Program-made: the position numbers and the translations under genes
NCBI GenBank assembly: GCA_030535455.1
Contig: JAUNJY010000004.1
Coordinates: 1-64,000, forward strand
Reading direction: 5' to 3'
Length of the DNA stretch: 64,000 nt
DNA from: a bacterium
GTDB lineage: Bacteria; Bacillota; Clostridia; Lachnospirales; Lachnospiraceae
In this document: piece after piece, positions 43,621 to 52,015 of the stretch
Layout: every line of letters begins with the position of its first letter
Position numbering within the stretch: position 1 is the first letter of the stretch
The notes under the pieces: model-generated
What the model was told of the DNA's origin: nothing
Database searches by the model: none
Seen by the model: only the letters and a program-made list of their open reading frames with translations

Positions 43621-45303
43621 CTATTTTGTTGCATAAGTGCTTTCTAATATCATACGAACATCTTTCTCACGGCCCAAGATATAGTTTTTAATTTGCTCTG
43701 TCTTCTCTGTCATTGCCTCTGTCTGTTTGGCCTTTTCTAAGATAGAATTATACATTTGGTATACTTCATCTTTTGAAACACCATCAATCTTAAATTTCCT
43801 TGCATATACCTCAATGGAGGATGTAATGATACTATATAGCTCCAGTCTTACGATTTCACTTTCTTCATTACTTGTCTGCACTAAGGAAATCAGCTCATTT
43901 AAATCTTGAAAATAAGGTTCGTAACTTCCTTGGTCATTTGCTTCCTCTATATTAAGGGTAATATCACGATTGAATTTACCGATACTCTGGTAAACTGCTG
44001 CCATATTATATTGGTCAAATGATTTGTCTGAATAGGCAAGAACCTCCTCAAACCAACGAATCGAGCTCTTCATTCTGGTAATCTTATTATCATTTTCAGG
44101 AGTCTGACCATAATCATAGTAATACCAATACATCTTTCCAATTTGGAATGCCAGGACGTTATAATCCTTTTGCTTCTTCAATGAGTCCATATTATCGCTC
44201 AATAATGTAAGTAGCTGTTCTTCTTCCTCTTGTGAAAATATTGTATCTTCTTTAAATAAGTCAACCAGTCGTAAATAGGCTTCCGTGTTATTTGGACAGA
44301 TCTCAATTGCAGATAAAAGCAGCTTTTTTGCAGTCCCTTGGTCAGAAGTAGACTCTTCCTGTAGCAGAATATTATCGTAATTTCTATTCTCTTCATTCTT
44401 CATTAATAAATAAGAGCCCAGCCCTGCAAGCCCTAGTGTAATGCTTATTGCAAGAACTGCCACAAATGTCTTTACTTTTCTTTTCTGTCGCTTAATATGA
44501 TCCATATCAATTTTAGTGTAATTGCCTAGTGCATAGTAAAGTTCCATGCAATTCTGATATCTCTCTTTTGGATTTGCCTGGGTGCATTTTGATATAATCT
44601 GTTCCAATCCACCTGATAAATTTGGATTCCAATGTCGAATCGGATAGATTTCATATGGTGGTTCACTTGGGCTCTTTCCTGTTACCAGATGATATAATGT
44701 GACACCAAGACAATAAATATCTGTTCTAGGATCTGTCTGACCATGCCCTCCAAACTGTTCAGGCGCTGCATACCCCTTGGTCCCAAGGCTTACCGTATCA
44801 GAACTATGCTTTTCTTTGTATTCCCTTGCTATTCCAAAATCAATTAGTTTTAGGTTGCCATCAGGCTTAAGCATAATATTATCCGGCTTCATGTCACGAT
44901 AAATAATTGCAGGATTTCTTGTATGTAAATAATGCAGTACGCCACATAACTGTTTGGCCCATTCTATTACAAGTGTCTGTGGCTGTGGCCCGAAGTGATT
45001 AATAATCTTACTTAGTGGCTCTCCCTCCACATAATCCATAACAACATATAATAGGTCCTCTTTTTCAATGACCTCAATAATTCTTGGCAATGCCGGATGA
45101 TCCAGCTTCTTTAATAGTTTTACTTCCTCCGCTAAGCTGCTTAATAAGAAATCTTTGTCCTCCACACGATCATTGATTTCTTTAATCGCCCACTGCTTAT
45201 TCAGCCTGATGTCCATTACCAAATAAACTTTGGACATGCCTCCCTGCCCAATTAACTTTAAAACCTCATATTTATTTTCAATAATTGATCCGATTGTTGC
45301 CAT
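43621..45303 (-). CDS. Membrane Ser/Thr protein kinase with extracytoplasmic helical-repeat domain
   Basis: 560 residues. Hanks-type kinase domain (about 10-270): glycine loop LIGQGGMSKVYLV, Lys in WAIKEI, catalytic loop IIYRDMKPDN, metal-binding LIDFGIAREY, activation segment TVSLGTKGYAAPEQFGG, and DIYCLGVTLYHLVTGKSP. A membrane helix (TFVAVLAISITLGLAGLGSYLLM) lies near 280-302. The remaining ~255 residues are TPR-like helical (NNTEAYLRLVDLFK, NVLAFQIGKMYWYYYDYG) instead of the PASTA repeats of PrkC, so the signal differs from muropeptide sensing. It begins 15 bases after the PP2C gene, its likely antagonist. Start ATG with GGGGGAG upstream. Confidence 0.92.
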   Translation of the reverse strand: MATIGSIIENKYEVLKLIGQGGMSKVYLVMDIRLNKQWAIKEINDRVEDKDFLLSSLAEEVKLLKKLDHPALPRIIEVIEKEDLLYVVMDYVEGEPLSKIINHFGPQPQTLVIEWAKQLCGVLHYLHTRNPAIIYRDMKPDNIMLKPDGNLKLIDFGIAREYKEKHSSDTVSLGTKGYAAPEQFGGHGQTDPRTDIYCLGVTLYHLVTGKSPSEPPYEIYPIRHWNPNLSGGLEQIISKCTQANPKERYQNCMELYYALGNYTKIDMDHIKRQKRKVKTFVAVLAISITLGLAGLGSYLLMKNEENRNYDNILLQEESTSDQGTAKKLLLSAIEICPNNTEAYLRLVDLFKEDTIFSQEEEEQLLTLLSDNMDSLKKQKDYNVLAFQIGKMYWYYYDYGQTPENDNKITRMKSSIRWFEEVLAYSDKSFDQYNMAAVYQSIGKFNRDITLNIEEANDQGSYEPYFQDLNELISLVQTSNEESEIVRLELYSIITSSIEVYARKFKIDGVSKDEVYQMYNSILEKAKQTEAMTEKTEQIKNYILGREKDVRMILESTYATK

Positions 45304-45318
45304 AACGCTCCCCCAGCT

Positions 45319-46092
45319 TTATAACGTCCGTATTACAATTACGCTTATATTATCTTGTTCTTTTCTTTCTTTACATAATTCTACTAAGTCCTTTATATTC
45401 TTATCGATGCTATCCTGCGTCGACAGTTCTAATGGACGCAGATATGTATACATTTCCTCTTCTGATATTTTATGACGGAATCCATCAGAGCAAAGTACAT
45501 ATGTACAATCCCTCTTAACAGGATATAGTTTCATATCTAAATTGATCTGCTTGGTATCACCAACACATTGTAAAATGATGTTCTGTCTTGGGTCATCTTT
45601 TGCTTGTTCTCTTGTTATTAATCCCTTTTTTACCTGTAATTCTACAAATGTCTGGTCCTCTGTCATCTGTCTGATATACTGCTTCAGTTCATACAGTCTG
45701 CAGTCTCCTACATGAAGTACAAACATACCATATATATCTGAAATAAATACAGCTGTTACTGTTGTCCCAAGCTTCTTTCCTTGTTGCCTTCCATACTCGA
45801 TTAATAATTCATTTGTTTGTAATACAAGCTCTTCCCACTCTTCTTTTACCTTATTGAATGATAGTCCCGCTTCACAAAGTTGAGGAAGCCTTTGATCAAA
45901 CCACTGCTTAAATTCATGAATTAGTGTTCCGCTTGCTATTTCTCCTTGCTCTAATCCACCCATTCCATCACAGACAACGGCCATAGTAATGGTATACCCT
46001 TCGTTCTCTACCATCTGAAGACAAATACTGTCTTGGTTCATTTTCTTACGTATTCCGACATCTGTATTATAGCCTGCAACTACTTCCAACAT
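45319..46092 (-). CDS. PP2C-family Ser/Thr protein phosphatase (PrpC/Stp-like)
   Basis: 257 residues, the bacterial single-domain size. Metal-binding motifs: VGIRKKMNQDSI (motif 1), VVCDGMGGLEQGEIAS (motif 2), LGTTVTAVFIS and LHVGDCRLYEL, VLCSDGFRHKISEEE, and C-terminal QDNISVIVI. Cytoplasmic; dephosphorylates targets of the adjacent kinase. The start is the ATG with GAGGGGG 4 bases upstream; an earlier start 7 codons up has no site. First gene of the five-gene operon. Confidence 0.94.
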   Translation of the reverse strand: MLEVVAGYNTDVGIRKKMNQDSICLQMVENEGYTITMAVVCDGMGGLEQGEIASGTLIHEFKQWFDQRLPQLCEAGLSFNKVKEEWEELVLQTNELLIEYGRQQGKKLGTTVTAVFISDIYGMFVLHVGDCRLYELKQYIRQMTEDQTFVELQVKKGLITREQAKDDPRQNIILQCVGDTKQINLDMKLYPVKRDCTYVLCSDGFRHKISEEEMYTYLRPLELSTQDSIDKNIKDLVELCKERKEQDNISVIVIRTL

Positions 46093-46195
46093 TCTTCCCC
46101 CTCTCACTATCATATTTTCACGATTACAGTTAATAAAACCTTAACATATCTAACATACACAAACTACAATTCTTACAAATTTCGAATTCTATTGT

Positions 46196-46243
46196 AATAT
46201 TTAAGAGGCTGCCCCGCTTAAAGCGATTCAGCCTCTTAAATAT
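46196..46243 (-). terminator. Terminator of the DUF2812 gene
   Basis: Stem AATATTTAAGAGGCTG / CAGCCTCTTAAATATA, 17-base spacer containing a small inner hairpin, starting 16 bases after the DUF2812 stop. T-run is weak. Confidence 0.6.
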
Positions 46244-46259
46244 AGTCAGCTCTATTATT

Positions 46260-47627
46260 TTAGTATTGAAAATCTCCGACTTTCTCTAACTGTTTTTCCG
46301 TTAATTTTGAATTGATATTTACCTCAACAATTACATTGTCATACAAAAAGATATATTCGTAAAATTTGTCATCAATTTTCTTAACATATACCTTTTTCGC
46401 TTTTAGATTGTTATTTTCAATAATATCATAGGTATAATCTTCTGCACCATTATAACACTCTTCTTGCAATACACGATTATACAGATATTCACTTTTTGTC
46501 TTATATACAATGTAGTAAAGACATGGTTCGCTACTTTTCGTATCATCAACTGTAATTAGAGCAGGTTCCTCACAATAATAATCCTTTTTGATAATAAATT
46601 CTCCATCTACTTGATGATATTTAGAATACTTAGTTTCCGAATTGATCTTAATTCCGAAGTCTTCTAGATCAAATGGAATTTCATCTTCAAATCTAGTAAT
46701 TGTTCCAGTCTTCCCATTTACCTCATACGCACATTCACTTGTATTGTGTACCTCTGTAAATATTGTAGAGCAGTTATAGGCCATTAGGTAGATTACTGCT
46801 GCAATTGCTCCAATTCCTATGCTTCCTAAAATATGTATCTGCAATCTCTTCTTTTGCGTTCTAACTAGCTGATTAAATAACAGTAATGCGGTCAGTACAA
46901 ATAAAATCAGGCATCTTGTAAATGCCCCTTCTGAGTGGAATGTTCTGCTTTCTACAAAAAATCCAATAATACTAATTCCCAGCATTCCTAATATGGTAAT
47001 TAGGGCAACATATCCCATCCTTCCCCTTGGATGTTCCGGGATCTCCTTCTTTAATTTTGCTGCTATTCTCGCTTTGCTATGCCATTTTCTATTTACAAAA
47101 ATATAGGCTAGTAAATATAGGGCAAATGCAATCCATGCAATAACATAAATAAACTGGCTAAAACTTGTCAGAATATGTACAATTCCCATAAACTCAGTAA
47201 ATACATTGCAGCAAGCCATAAAGATCAAACATACTAAAAGATAAAAATACTCTTTATAATAGCTTTTAAATATGCTTTCTACTACTGCCTCTGCCTTTAC
47301 CTTTGGCCTCTTACTGTTAATCCGTTCTGTAGACAACACCTGAAACTTGGAATTGGCATAGACAACTGTCCAGCCTTCTTTTTTACATTTTTCTATAAAT
47401 TCTAAATTCTTTTCATTTTCAGAAGTATTGTTCCACTTTTCCTTTTCAAATACCTCTGCATAGTATTTTATCTCTTTTGGGGTCCCTTTCTTAAAATAAA
47501 AAAGACTGCCTATGTACTTATATAGAAACCAGCCTTTAAGGGCCATCTCATTCAAATATTGTTCGACTCGGTCTAAGTGCTGTAAATTTACACTGTAATA
47601 AGCTATTTTTTTATTCTTCTCCCTCAT
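46260..47627 (-). CDS. DUF2812 domain-containing membrane protein
   Basis: 455 residues. The N-terminal DUF2812 segment (about 8-110; YYSVNLQHLDRVEQYLNEMALKGWFLYKYIGSLFYFKKG, then EGWTVVYANSKFQVLS) is cytoplasmic. Five or six hydrophobic helices follow between about 125 and 290. The C-terminal ~160 residues are an extracytoplasmic beta-rich domain. Many DUF2812 genes follow a PadR regulator gene; none is present here and the gene stands alone between two terminators. The role of the family is unknown. Ribosome site AGAGGA 6 bases before the ATG. Confidence 0.85.
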   Translation of the reverse strand: MREKNKKIAYYSVNLQHLDRVEQYLNEMALKGWFLYKYIGSLFYFKKGTPKEIKYYAEVFEKEKWNNTSENEKNLEFIEKCKKEGWTVVYANSKFQVLSTERINSKRPKVKAEAVVESIFKSYYKEYFYLLVCLIFMACCNVFTEFMGIVHILTSFSQFIYVIAWIAFALYLLAYIFVNRKWHSKARIAAKLKKEIPEHPRGRMGYVALITILGMLGISIIGFFVESRTFHSEGAFTRCLILFVLTALLLFNQLVRTQKKRLQIHILGSIGIGAIAAVIYLMAYNCSTIFTEVHNTSECAYEVNGKTGTITRFEDEIPFDLEDFGIKINSETKYSKYHQVDGEFIIKKDYYCEEPALITVDDTKSSEPCLYYIVYKTKSEYLYNRVLQEECYNGAEDYTYDIIENNNLKAKKVYVKKIDDKFYEYIFLYDNVIVEVNINSKLTEKQLEKVGDFQY

Positions 47628-47707
47628 ACCTTATCCTCTCACTGTTATAAAATACATTTTTTTCCTTTTTATTACATTATATCATTTTCCAATTTATTAT
47701 CAACAAA

Positions 47708-47750
47708 AATAAAACGCCGCCAATGCCCAGTTGATTGACGACGTTTTATT
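47708..47750 (-). terminator. Terminator of the HExxH lipoprotein gene
   Basis: 17-bp stem AATAAAACGCCGCCAAT / ATTGACGACGTTTTATT. The two mismatches become G-U pairs only in minus-strand RNA, and TTTTATTTTTG follows on that strand, so it acts on the minus-strand gene ending just upstream. Confidence 0.85.
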
Positions 47751-47754
47751 CCTC

Positions 47755-49824
47755 TTATTTCTTACTTGATTTTAAATATTTTTCCCAATACATTACTTCA
47801 TCATCTGGTATTGATGGCATTGCCACACGAATCATTTCACATAGAAGCTCTGCTTTTTTCTTCAAATGCTTGCTGTTAAATTCGTAAGATAACTCATTAT
47901 CAGCCGTCATTAAATATTCAAAGATACGAGCGCGGTCTTCTACTGGAAATGTATTTGCATAATAATCGATAAAATAAATATTATTTACATCATCCAGACT
48001 CTTTTCATCAGTAGGCGTATACAATGCATTATTAAATGCGTTGTACTCCACACCCTCTTTGTCAACATAGCTATATTTATAATCGTATTTCTTAGGATTT
48101 AATGTAAGCCACTTGGTATAAATACCATTGCCTACCTTTCCTTGATCCACCATATATTCTAACTTGCTGTCGACTGCATGCATGATCTCATGGGAAATCG
48201 ACTGAACCAAACCTTGCGGATATGTGGCATCCATAACGATCATCTGTTTACCTTTATACTGCAACGCAAATCCTCCAGGACTTTGTATCCCGTTATCACT
48301 GCCTTGTACCAATGCCCCACATAAATATATTTCTAACCCTTTTATCGATCCATATTTTAAATCTTTAAAAAATCCAGTTGGAAACCTACTTAATAGTTTT
48401 TCTACTTCCTTTAAGGCTGCATTTGTGGTTTCCTCATTATAAAGCGCATTTACTGCAAAATCCGGGAAAAACTTAACTACATTATTTCGAATATAGATTG
48501 TAACTCCGTATTTTTTATTTAGCTCCTCCACATACTTATCATTATCTTCCTCTGAAATATCCGTATCGGTATAAAAGGCAGTACCTGATTGAGTCATGGC
48601 AAGCTCATTCTCTTTTGTCATGTCCCAAAGCATGACTCTTGTCTTATTATTAATAAAATACGTGAAATACGCAATTTTATGGTTTGGACTAAATCCATAA
48701 TAGCTTGGAGAATAGAAGAACCAATCATTTACCGGGTCGGCATTCTCTTCTTCATATCCAACATAGGAGAATAATTCTTTTCGTCCAATGGATGTACTAC
48801 GTGTCAGCAATCCCTTATTTAAATCATACAGCTGAAACATCAGAAGTGTTGGTTCTTCACTATTATCAATATTGTTTTTTATTGATAATAAGTTACCATC
48901 TTCTCCATCAATATAAAAGTTCATTCCCTCAGCTTTATTATCAAAATAAAATTTATGGAGAACTCTAGGATTATCAATTGAAAAATACTCTACATATCCA
49001 TCACTTGTTTTTTCTGAGTCCATCAGATAAATATTATCCTGTCCTGTCACAATATTACTTCCCACGCCATCCATTGCAGTAATTGTCTTATTATTGGGGT
49101 TAATCAGACATGTTTCTAGATTTCCCTTACTGTCTGAATATGACCCTACAATATACTTATTATTTGCAGTCACTTGCTGGATTGATATATTTTCATAAGA
49201 CTTATCTAGTTTCATTATCAGATTGGACTGATGTGTCTCAAGGGTATATTGATATAAGTCCTTATCTTTAGAATCTAAATAATAAAAATAGGTTCCATCT
49301 TTACTGCCAGCCATTGAAGAATATCCTTCCTTAAGCTCACTTGACTCAAAGACTAAGTTTAATTCCTCATCTAAATAATAAAATGTATTTGCAACTGATG
49401 TCCCTAATAAAATCTGTCCATTGTCACAAAAAAGGGCCTGATCCATATATGCCTCATGGTCAATCTTTGTCCCTCCAGTCAGTACGCCAGCTTCAATATC
49501 ATAATAATATACATAGGATTTACTCTTTACATCTTTCAAAACAACGAGTAATGTCTGATCATCGTAAAAATATAAGGTATCTACCGTATATCCTTTTTTA
49601 TCAATCCACTCGTCTATTGCATAAACACTTTTATTCTCATTAAGTGGTGTTCCCTTAATTTCCACCTTCTGCTCTATTTCAGTCGCATCTAAATTAGGAG
49701 CTGATGTGCTCTCCTCTTCACTCTGTTGTTCGTTTGACTGTTTTTTATTTGTAGAACATCCTGTCAAAAGAAATACAAACACCAATAGCATTGAAACAAT
49801 GCGATACAAGCGCTTTTTCATCAT
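47755..49824 (-). CDS. Lipoprotein with propeller-like N-terminal region and HExxH metallopeptidase-like domain
   Basis: About 689 residues. Lipoprotein signal MMKKRLYRIVSMLLVFVFLLTGC with lipobox LTGC and an acidic Ser/Glu linker. Residues 70-430 are repetitive beta-strand modules (YYYDIEAGVLTGGTKID, FYYLDSKDKDLYQYTLE) that look like a beta-propeller. The C-terminal part carries SHEIMHAVDSKLEY, an HExxH zinc motif near residue 543, with a possible third ligand about 80 residues on in YYANTFPVEDRARIFEYLM. This reads as an exported gluzincin-like peptidase; I do not recognise a named family. The start is an ATG 11 bases after AAGGAA; an ATG seven codons earlier lacks a site. Alone between terminators. 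Confidence 0.8.
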   Translation of the reverse strand: MMKKRLYRIVSMLLVFVFLLTGCSTNKKQSNEQQSEEESTSAPNLDATEIEQKVEIKGTPLNENKSVYAIDEWIDKKGYTVDTLYFYDDQTLLVVLKDVKSKSYVYYYDIEAGVLTGGTKIDHEAYMDQALFCDNGQILLGTSVANTFYYLDEELNLVFESSELKEGYSSMAGSKDGTYFYYLDSKDKDLYQYTLETHQSNLIMKLDKSYENISIQQVTANNKYIVGSYSDSKGNLETCLINPNNKTITAMDGVGSNIVTGQDNIYLMDSEKTSDGYVEYFSIDNPRVLHKFYFDNKAEGMNFYIDGEDGNLLSIKNNIDNSEEPTLLMFQLYDLNKGLLTRSTSIGRKELFSYVGYEEENADPVNDWFFYSPSYYGFSPNHKIAYFTYFINNKTRVMLWDMTKENELAMTQSGTAFYTDTDISEEDNDKYVEELNKKYGVTIYIRNNVVKFFPDFAVNALYNEETTNAALKEVEKLLSRFPTGFFKDLKYGSIKGLEIYLCGALVQGSDNGIQSPGGFALQYKGKQMIVMDATYPQGLVQSISHEIMHAVDSKLEYMVDQGKVGNGIYTKWLTLNPKKYDYKYSYVDKEGVEYNAFNNALYTPTDEKSLDDVNNIYFIDYYANTFPVEDRARIFEYLMTADNELSYEFNSKHLKKKAELLCEMIRVAMPSIPDDEVMYWEKYLKSSKK

Positions 49825-49961
49825 TCTTGTTTTATTTCCTTCCATTCGAGATTATTTTACAATTCTTTTGTATCTAATAATATTACCATTTTTTTGTTTA
49901 TGAAGCAATTTCCATCTAAACATAGAAATAAAAAGTCGTAATGCAGGTGAGTGTGCAATCT

Positions 49962-49990
49962 GGCTTTCTGTTTTTCGAAAGCCTTTTTTA
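49962..49990 (+). terminator. Terminator-like hairpin on the plus strand
   Basis: GGCTTTC, 8-base loop, GAAAGCC, then TTTTTTA on the plus strand. No plus-strand gene lies upstream, so what it stops is unknown. It abuts a larger palindrome. Confidence 0.45.
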
Positions 49991-50036
49991 CTCTATAGGG
50001 AAGGACTCGGAGAGAATTTTCCTATAGAGTAAAAAA
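49984..50036. repeat. Long perfect palindrome between two minus-strand genes
   Basis: 16-bp perfect arms TTTTTTACTCTATAGG (49984-49999) and CCTATAGAGTAAAAAA (50021-50036), with further pairing into the 21-base centre. Not seen elsewhere in the window. Confidence 0.6.
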
Positions 50037-50040
50037 AAGA

Positions 50041-50066
50041 GAAGCTGCAATTTATGCAGCCTCTCC
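50041..50066 (-). terminator. Terminator of the TtcA-like gene
   Basis: GAGAAGCTGCA / TGCAGCCTCTC hairpin; the one mismatch becomes G-U in minus-strand RNA, which then runs into eight Ts. It starts a few bases after the stop of the TtcA-like gene. Confidence 0.8.
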
Positions 50067-50073
50067 TATTAAT

Positions 50074-50727
50074 TTAAACTCTTTCGTAAATAGAAAATTC
50101 ATATTTGGCATTCTGACCCTTTTGTGCATATACAACATCCTCTTCCACAAAAGCAAGTCTTGATAATAATGTTAACTCTTCAATAACCTCAACATCAATG
50201 CTTTTTAACCATTTGATCATTGAAGCATCCTCAATAATGCAAAGTGGTCGAATAAACTGAAGCTGCGTAACATGATTCGAACTACGCTTTGGCTGAATTT
50301 GTGCCGCTTCTTTTCTTTGCATTAATGTCATAAATGTAGAGTTGATGATATCGTTATAGTTATTTGGTAACGCAATCTTTGTACAGCCTTGTTCTTGCAT
50401 TGTTACGTAAACCATATCTTCGTTTTCTTGATCTAAGACCACATACTCTTTAATCTCAAATGTATTGATAATGTCTTGTACTTGTTTAGAAATTCCCTCT
50501 GCATTTTTTACTAAAAAATATTTTAATTCAAATGCATGATTATTCTCTTTACAAAATTCATATAGACAAGAAAGTAGTACTAAACTATTCTTATCTGCCG
50601 ATATTTCAACTGCGACAACATCTTTCTCCACAATTAACTGATACTTTTCTACCATCTTTTTAAAGTCTTTGTATATGTTCAACTTACTTTTCCCTAATAA
50701 GCTTTGTTGTATTTTTTGATAATCCAT
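50074..50727 (-). CDS. Degenerate TtcA/TilS-like PP-loop protein (pseudoenzyme)
   Basis: 217 residues, much shorter than TtcA (about 300). It aligns by eye with TtcA along its length: VVAVEISADKNSLVLLSCLYEFC stands where the SGGKDS PP-loop belongs, GCTKIALPNNYNDIINSTFMTLM where GHHxDD belongs, and LQFIRPLCIIEDASMIKWL matches the IRPL segment. SGGKDS has become SADKNS, GHHxDD has become PNNYND, and the CxxC pairs needed for the iron-sulfur cluster and thiolation are missing. The frame is intact with its own TTGACA promoter and a terminator, so it is expressed but probably non-catalytic. Role unknown. Confidence 0.75.
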   Translation of the reverse strand: MDYQKIQQSLLGKSKLNIYKDFKKMVEKYQLIVEKDVVAVEISADKNSLVLLSCLYEFCKENNHAFELKYFLVKNAEGISKQVQDIINTFEIKEYVVLDQENEDMVYVTMQEQGCTKIALPNNYNDIINSTFMTLMQRKEAAQIQPKRSSNHVTQLQFIRPLCIIEDASMIKWLKSIDVEVIEELTLLSRLAFVEEDVVYAQKGQNAKYEFSIYERV

Positions 50728-50824
50728 ATTACCCTCCCTAGAACCTTTCTATAATCAGAATTTATATCTATGTATAAATTTCATAGTTTTTCACTACGTT
50801 TTTTAGGATTTCAACCCCTTATTA

Positions 50825-50853
50825 GTTATATATTAAAGGAAAGTCATTGTCAA
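50825..50853 (-). promoter_or_regulatory. Promoter of the TtcA-like gene
   Basis: Minus-strand TTGACA (50848-50853), 17-base spacer, TATAAC (50825-50830), about 97 bases before the ATG. Shows that the degenerate gene is likely transcribed. Confidence 0.7.
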
Positions 50854-50941
50854 TAAAACAAAACCACTATAAAAATATATAATACTTATATAATATTACG
50901 ACATGATTTTTCTTCTTTCGATTATCTGATTTTTGTTTTTC

Positions 50942-50969
50942 TTGACTTGTCTCTTTTGTATACTATAAT
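50942..50969 (+). promoter_or_regulatory. Promoter of the carbamate kinase gene
   Basis: TTGACT (50942-50947), 16-base spacer, TATAAT (50964-50969), 32 bases before the ATG. Confidence 0.75.
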
Positions 50970-51001
50970 TGAAGTAATACTAAAATAAGCGAGGTATTTA
51001 T

Positions 51002-51931
51002 ATGGAAAATAAAACGATTGTTGTCGCACTTGGACATAGTGCATTCGGTACTACATTCCCTGAGCAACAAGCCAATGTAAAAGTAGCTGCGAAAGCAATT
51101 GCTGATCTTGTAGAAGAGAAATATAGAATTGTAATTACACATAGTAATGCTCCGCAAGTTGGAATGATACATACCGCAATGACCGAGTTTTCTAGACTAG
51201 ATGACAGCTATACAGTTGCCCCAATGTCATTATGCAGTGCAATGAGTCAAGGATACATAGGTTTTGATTTACAAAATGCAATTCGTACTGAATTGCTAAA
51301 CCGTGGCATTTATAAGCAAGTTTCTACAATCATTACCCAGGTTCGTGTAGAACCTTTTGATGAAGCCTTCCATAAGCCAACAAAGGTAATTGGCCGCTAT
51401 ATGACAGAAGAAGAAGCCAAAGAGGAAGAAAAGAAAGGCAACTATGTTGTAAAAGAAGAAAAAGGATATCGCAGAGTCATTGCTTCTCCAAAGCCAATTG
51501 ATATCTATGAACTAGATGCAATCAAGGCACTTCTTGATGCCAACCAGATTGTAATTGCTTGCGGTGGTGGTGGAATTCCAGTTTTACAGCAAGGTGCCAA
51601 ATTAAAAGGTGCCAGCGCTATTATTGAAAAAGACTTAGCAAGTGAAAAATTAGCTGAATTGCTTGATGCTGATACATTACTCTTCCTTACTGGAGTAGAC
51701 AAAGTCTGCAAAAACTTTAATACTTCAAATGAGGAGCCACTTGATGCACTTACACTTGATGAAACTCAAGTCTTAATTAATGAAGGACACTTTACTTCTG
51801 GCTCTATGCTTCCAAAAGTACAGGCTGCTGCAAGCTTTGTTTCTGTAGATCCAAAGCACAATGCAATCATTGCAGCTCTTTCTCAGGCAAAAGCTGCTGT
51901 TCGTGGAAAGACTGGAACGCATTTTAAATAA
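51002..51931 (+). CDS. arcC: Carbamate kinase family protein
   Basis: 309 residues, usual length. Amino-acid-kinase fold: VVALGHSAFGTTFPEQQANV, VITHSNAPQVGMI, IACGGGGIPV, KDLASEKLAELLDADTLLFLTGVDKVC, GHFTSGSMLPKVQAA. Standard carbamate kinases read ALGGNAL and HGNGPQVG at the first two sites; here GGN is GHS and GNG is SNA, changes in the phosphate/carbamate-binding loops. No arginine deiminase or ornithine carbamoyltransferase gene is nearby. It may make ATP from carbamoyl phosphate or act on a related acyl phosphate. Single gene with its own promoter and terminator. Confidence 0.87.
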   Translation: MENKTIVVALGHSAFGTTFPEQQANVKVAAKAIADLVEEKYRIVITHSNAPQVGMIHTAMTEFSRLDDSYTVAPMSLCSAMSQGYIGFDLQNAIRTELLNRGIYKQVSTIITQVRVEPFDEAFHKPTKVIGRYMTEEEAKEEEKKGNYVVKEEKGYRRVIASPKPIDIYELDAIKALLDANQIVIACGGGGIPVLQQGAKLKGASAIIEKDLASEKLAELLDADTLLFLTGVDKVCKNFNTSNEEPLDALTLDETQVLINEGHFTSGSMLPKVQAAASFVSVDPKHNAIIAALSQAKAAVRGKTGTHFK

Positions 51932-51971
51932 TCAAATCAGGACTATGCATACACTTGTCTGAGACAATGAA

Positions 51972-52009
51972 AAAAAGGACTATCGAAACTTACTTCGATA
52001 GTCCTTTTT
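51972..52009. terminator. Bidirectional terminator arcC / NlpC gene
   Basis: Perfect 16-bp stem AAAAAGGACTATCGAA / TTCGATAGTCCTTTTT with a 6-base loop and T-runs on both strands, between two convergent genes. Confidence 0.92.
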
Positions 52010-52015
52010 ATGCTC

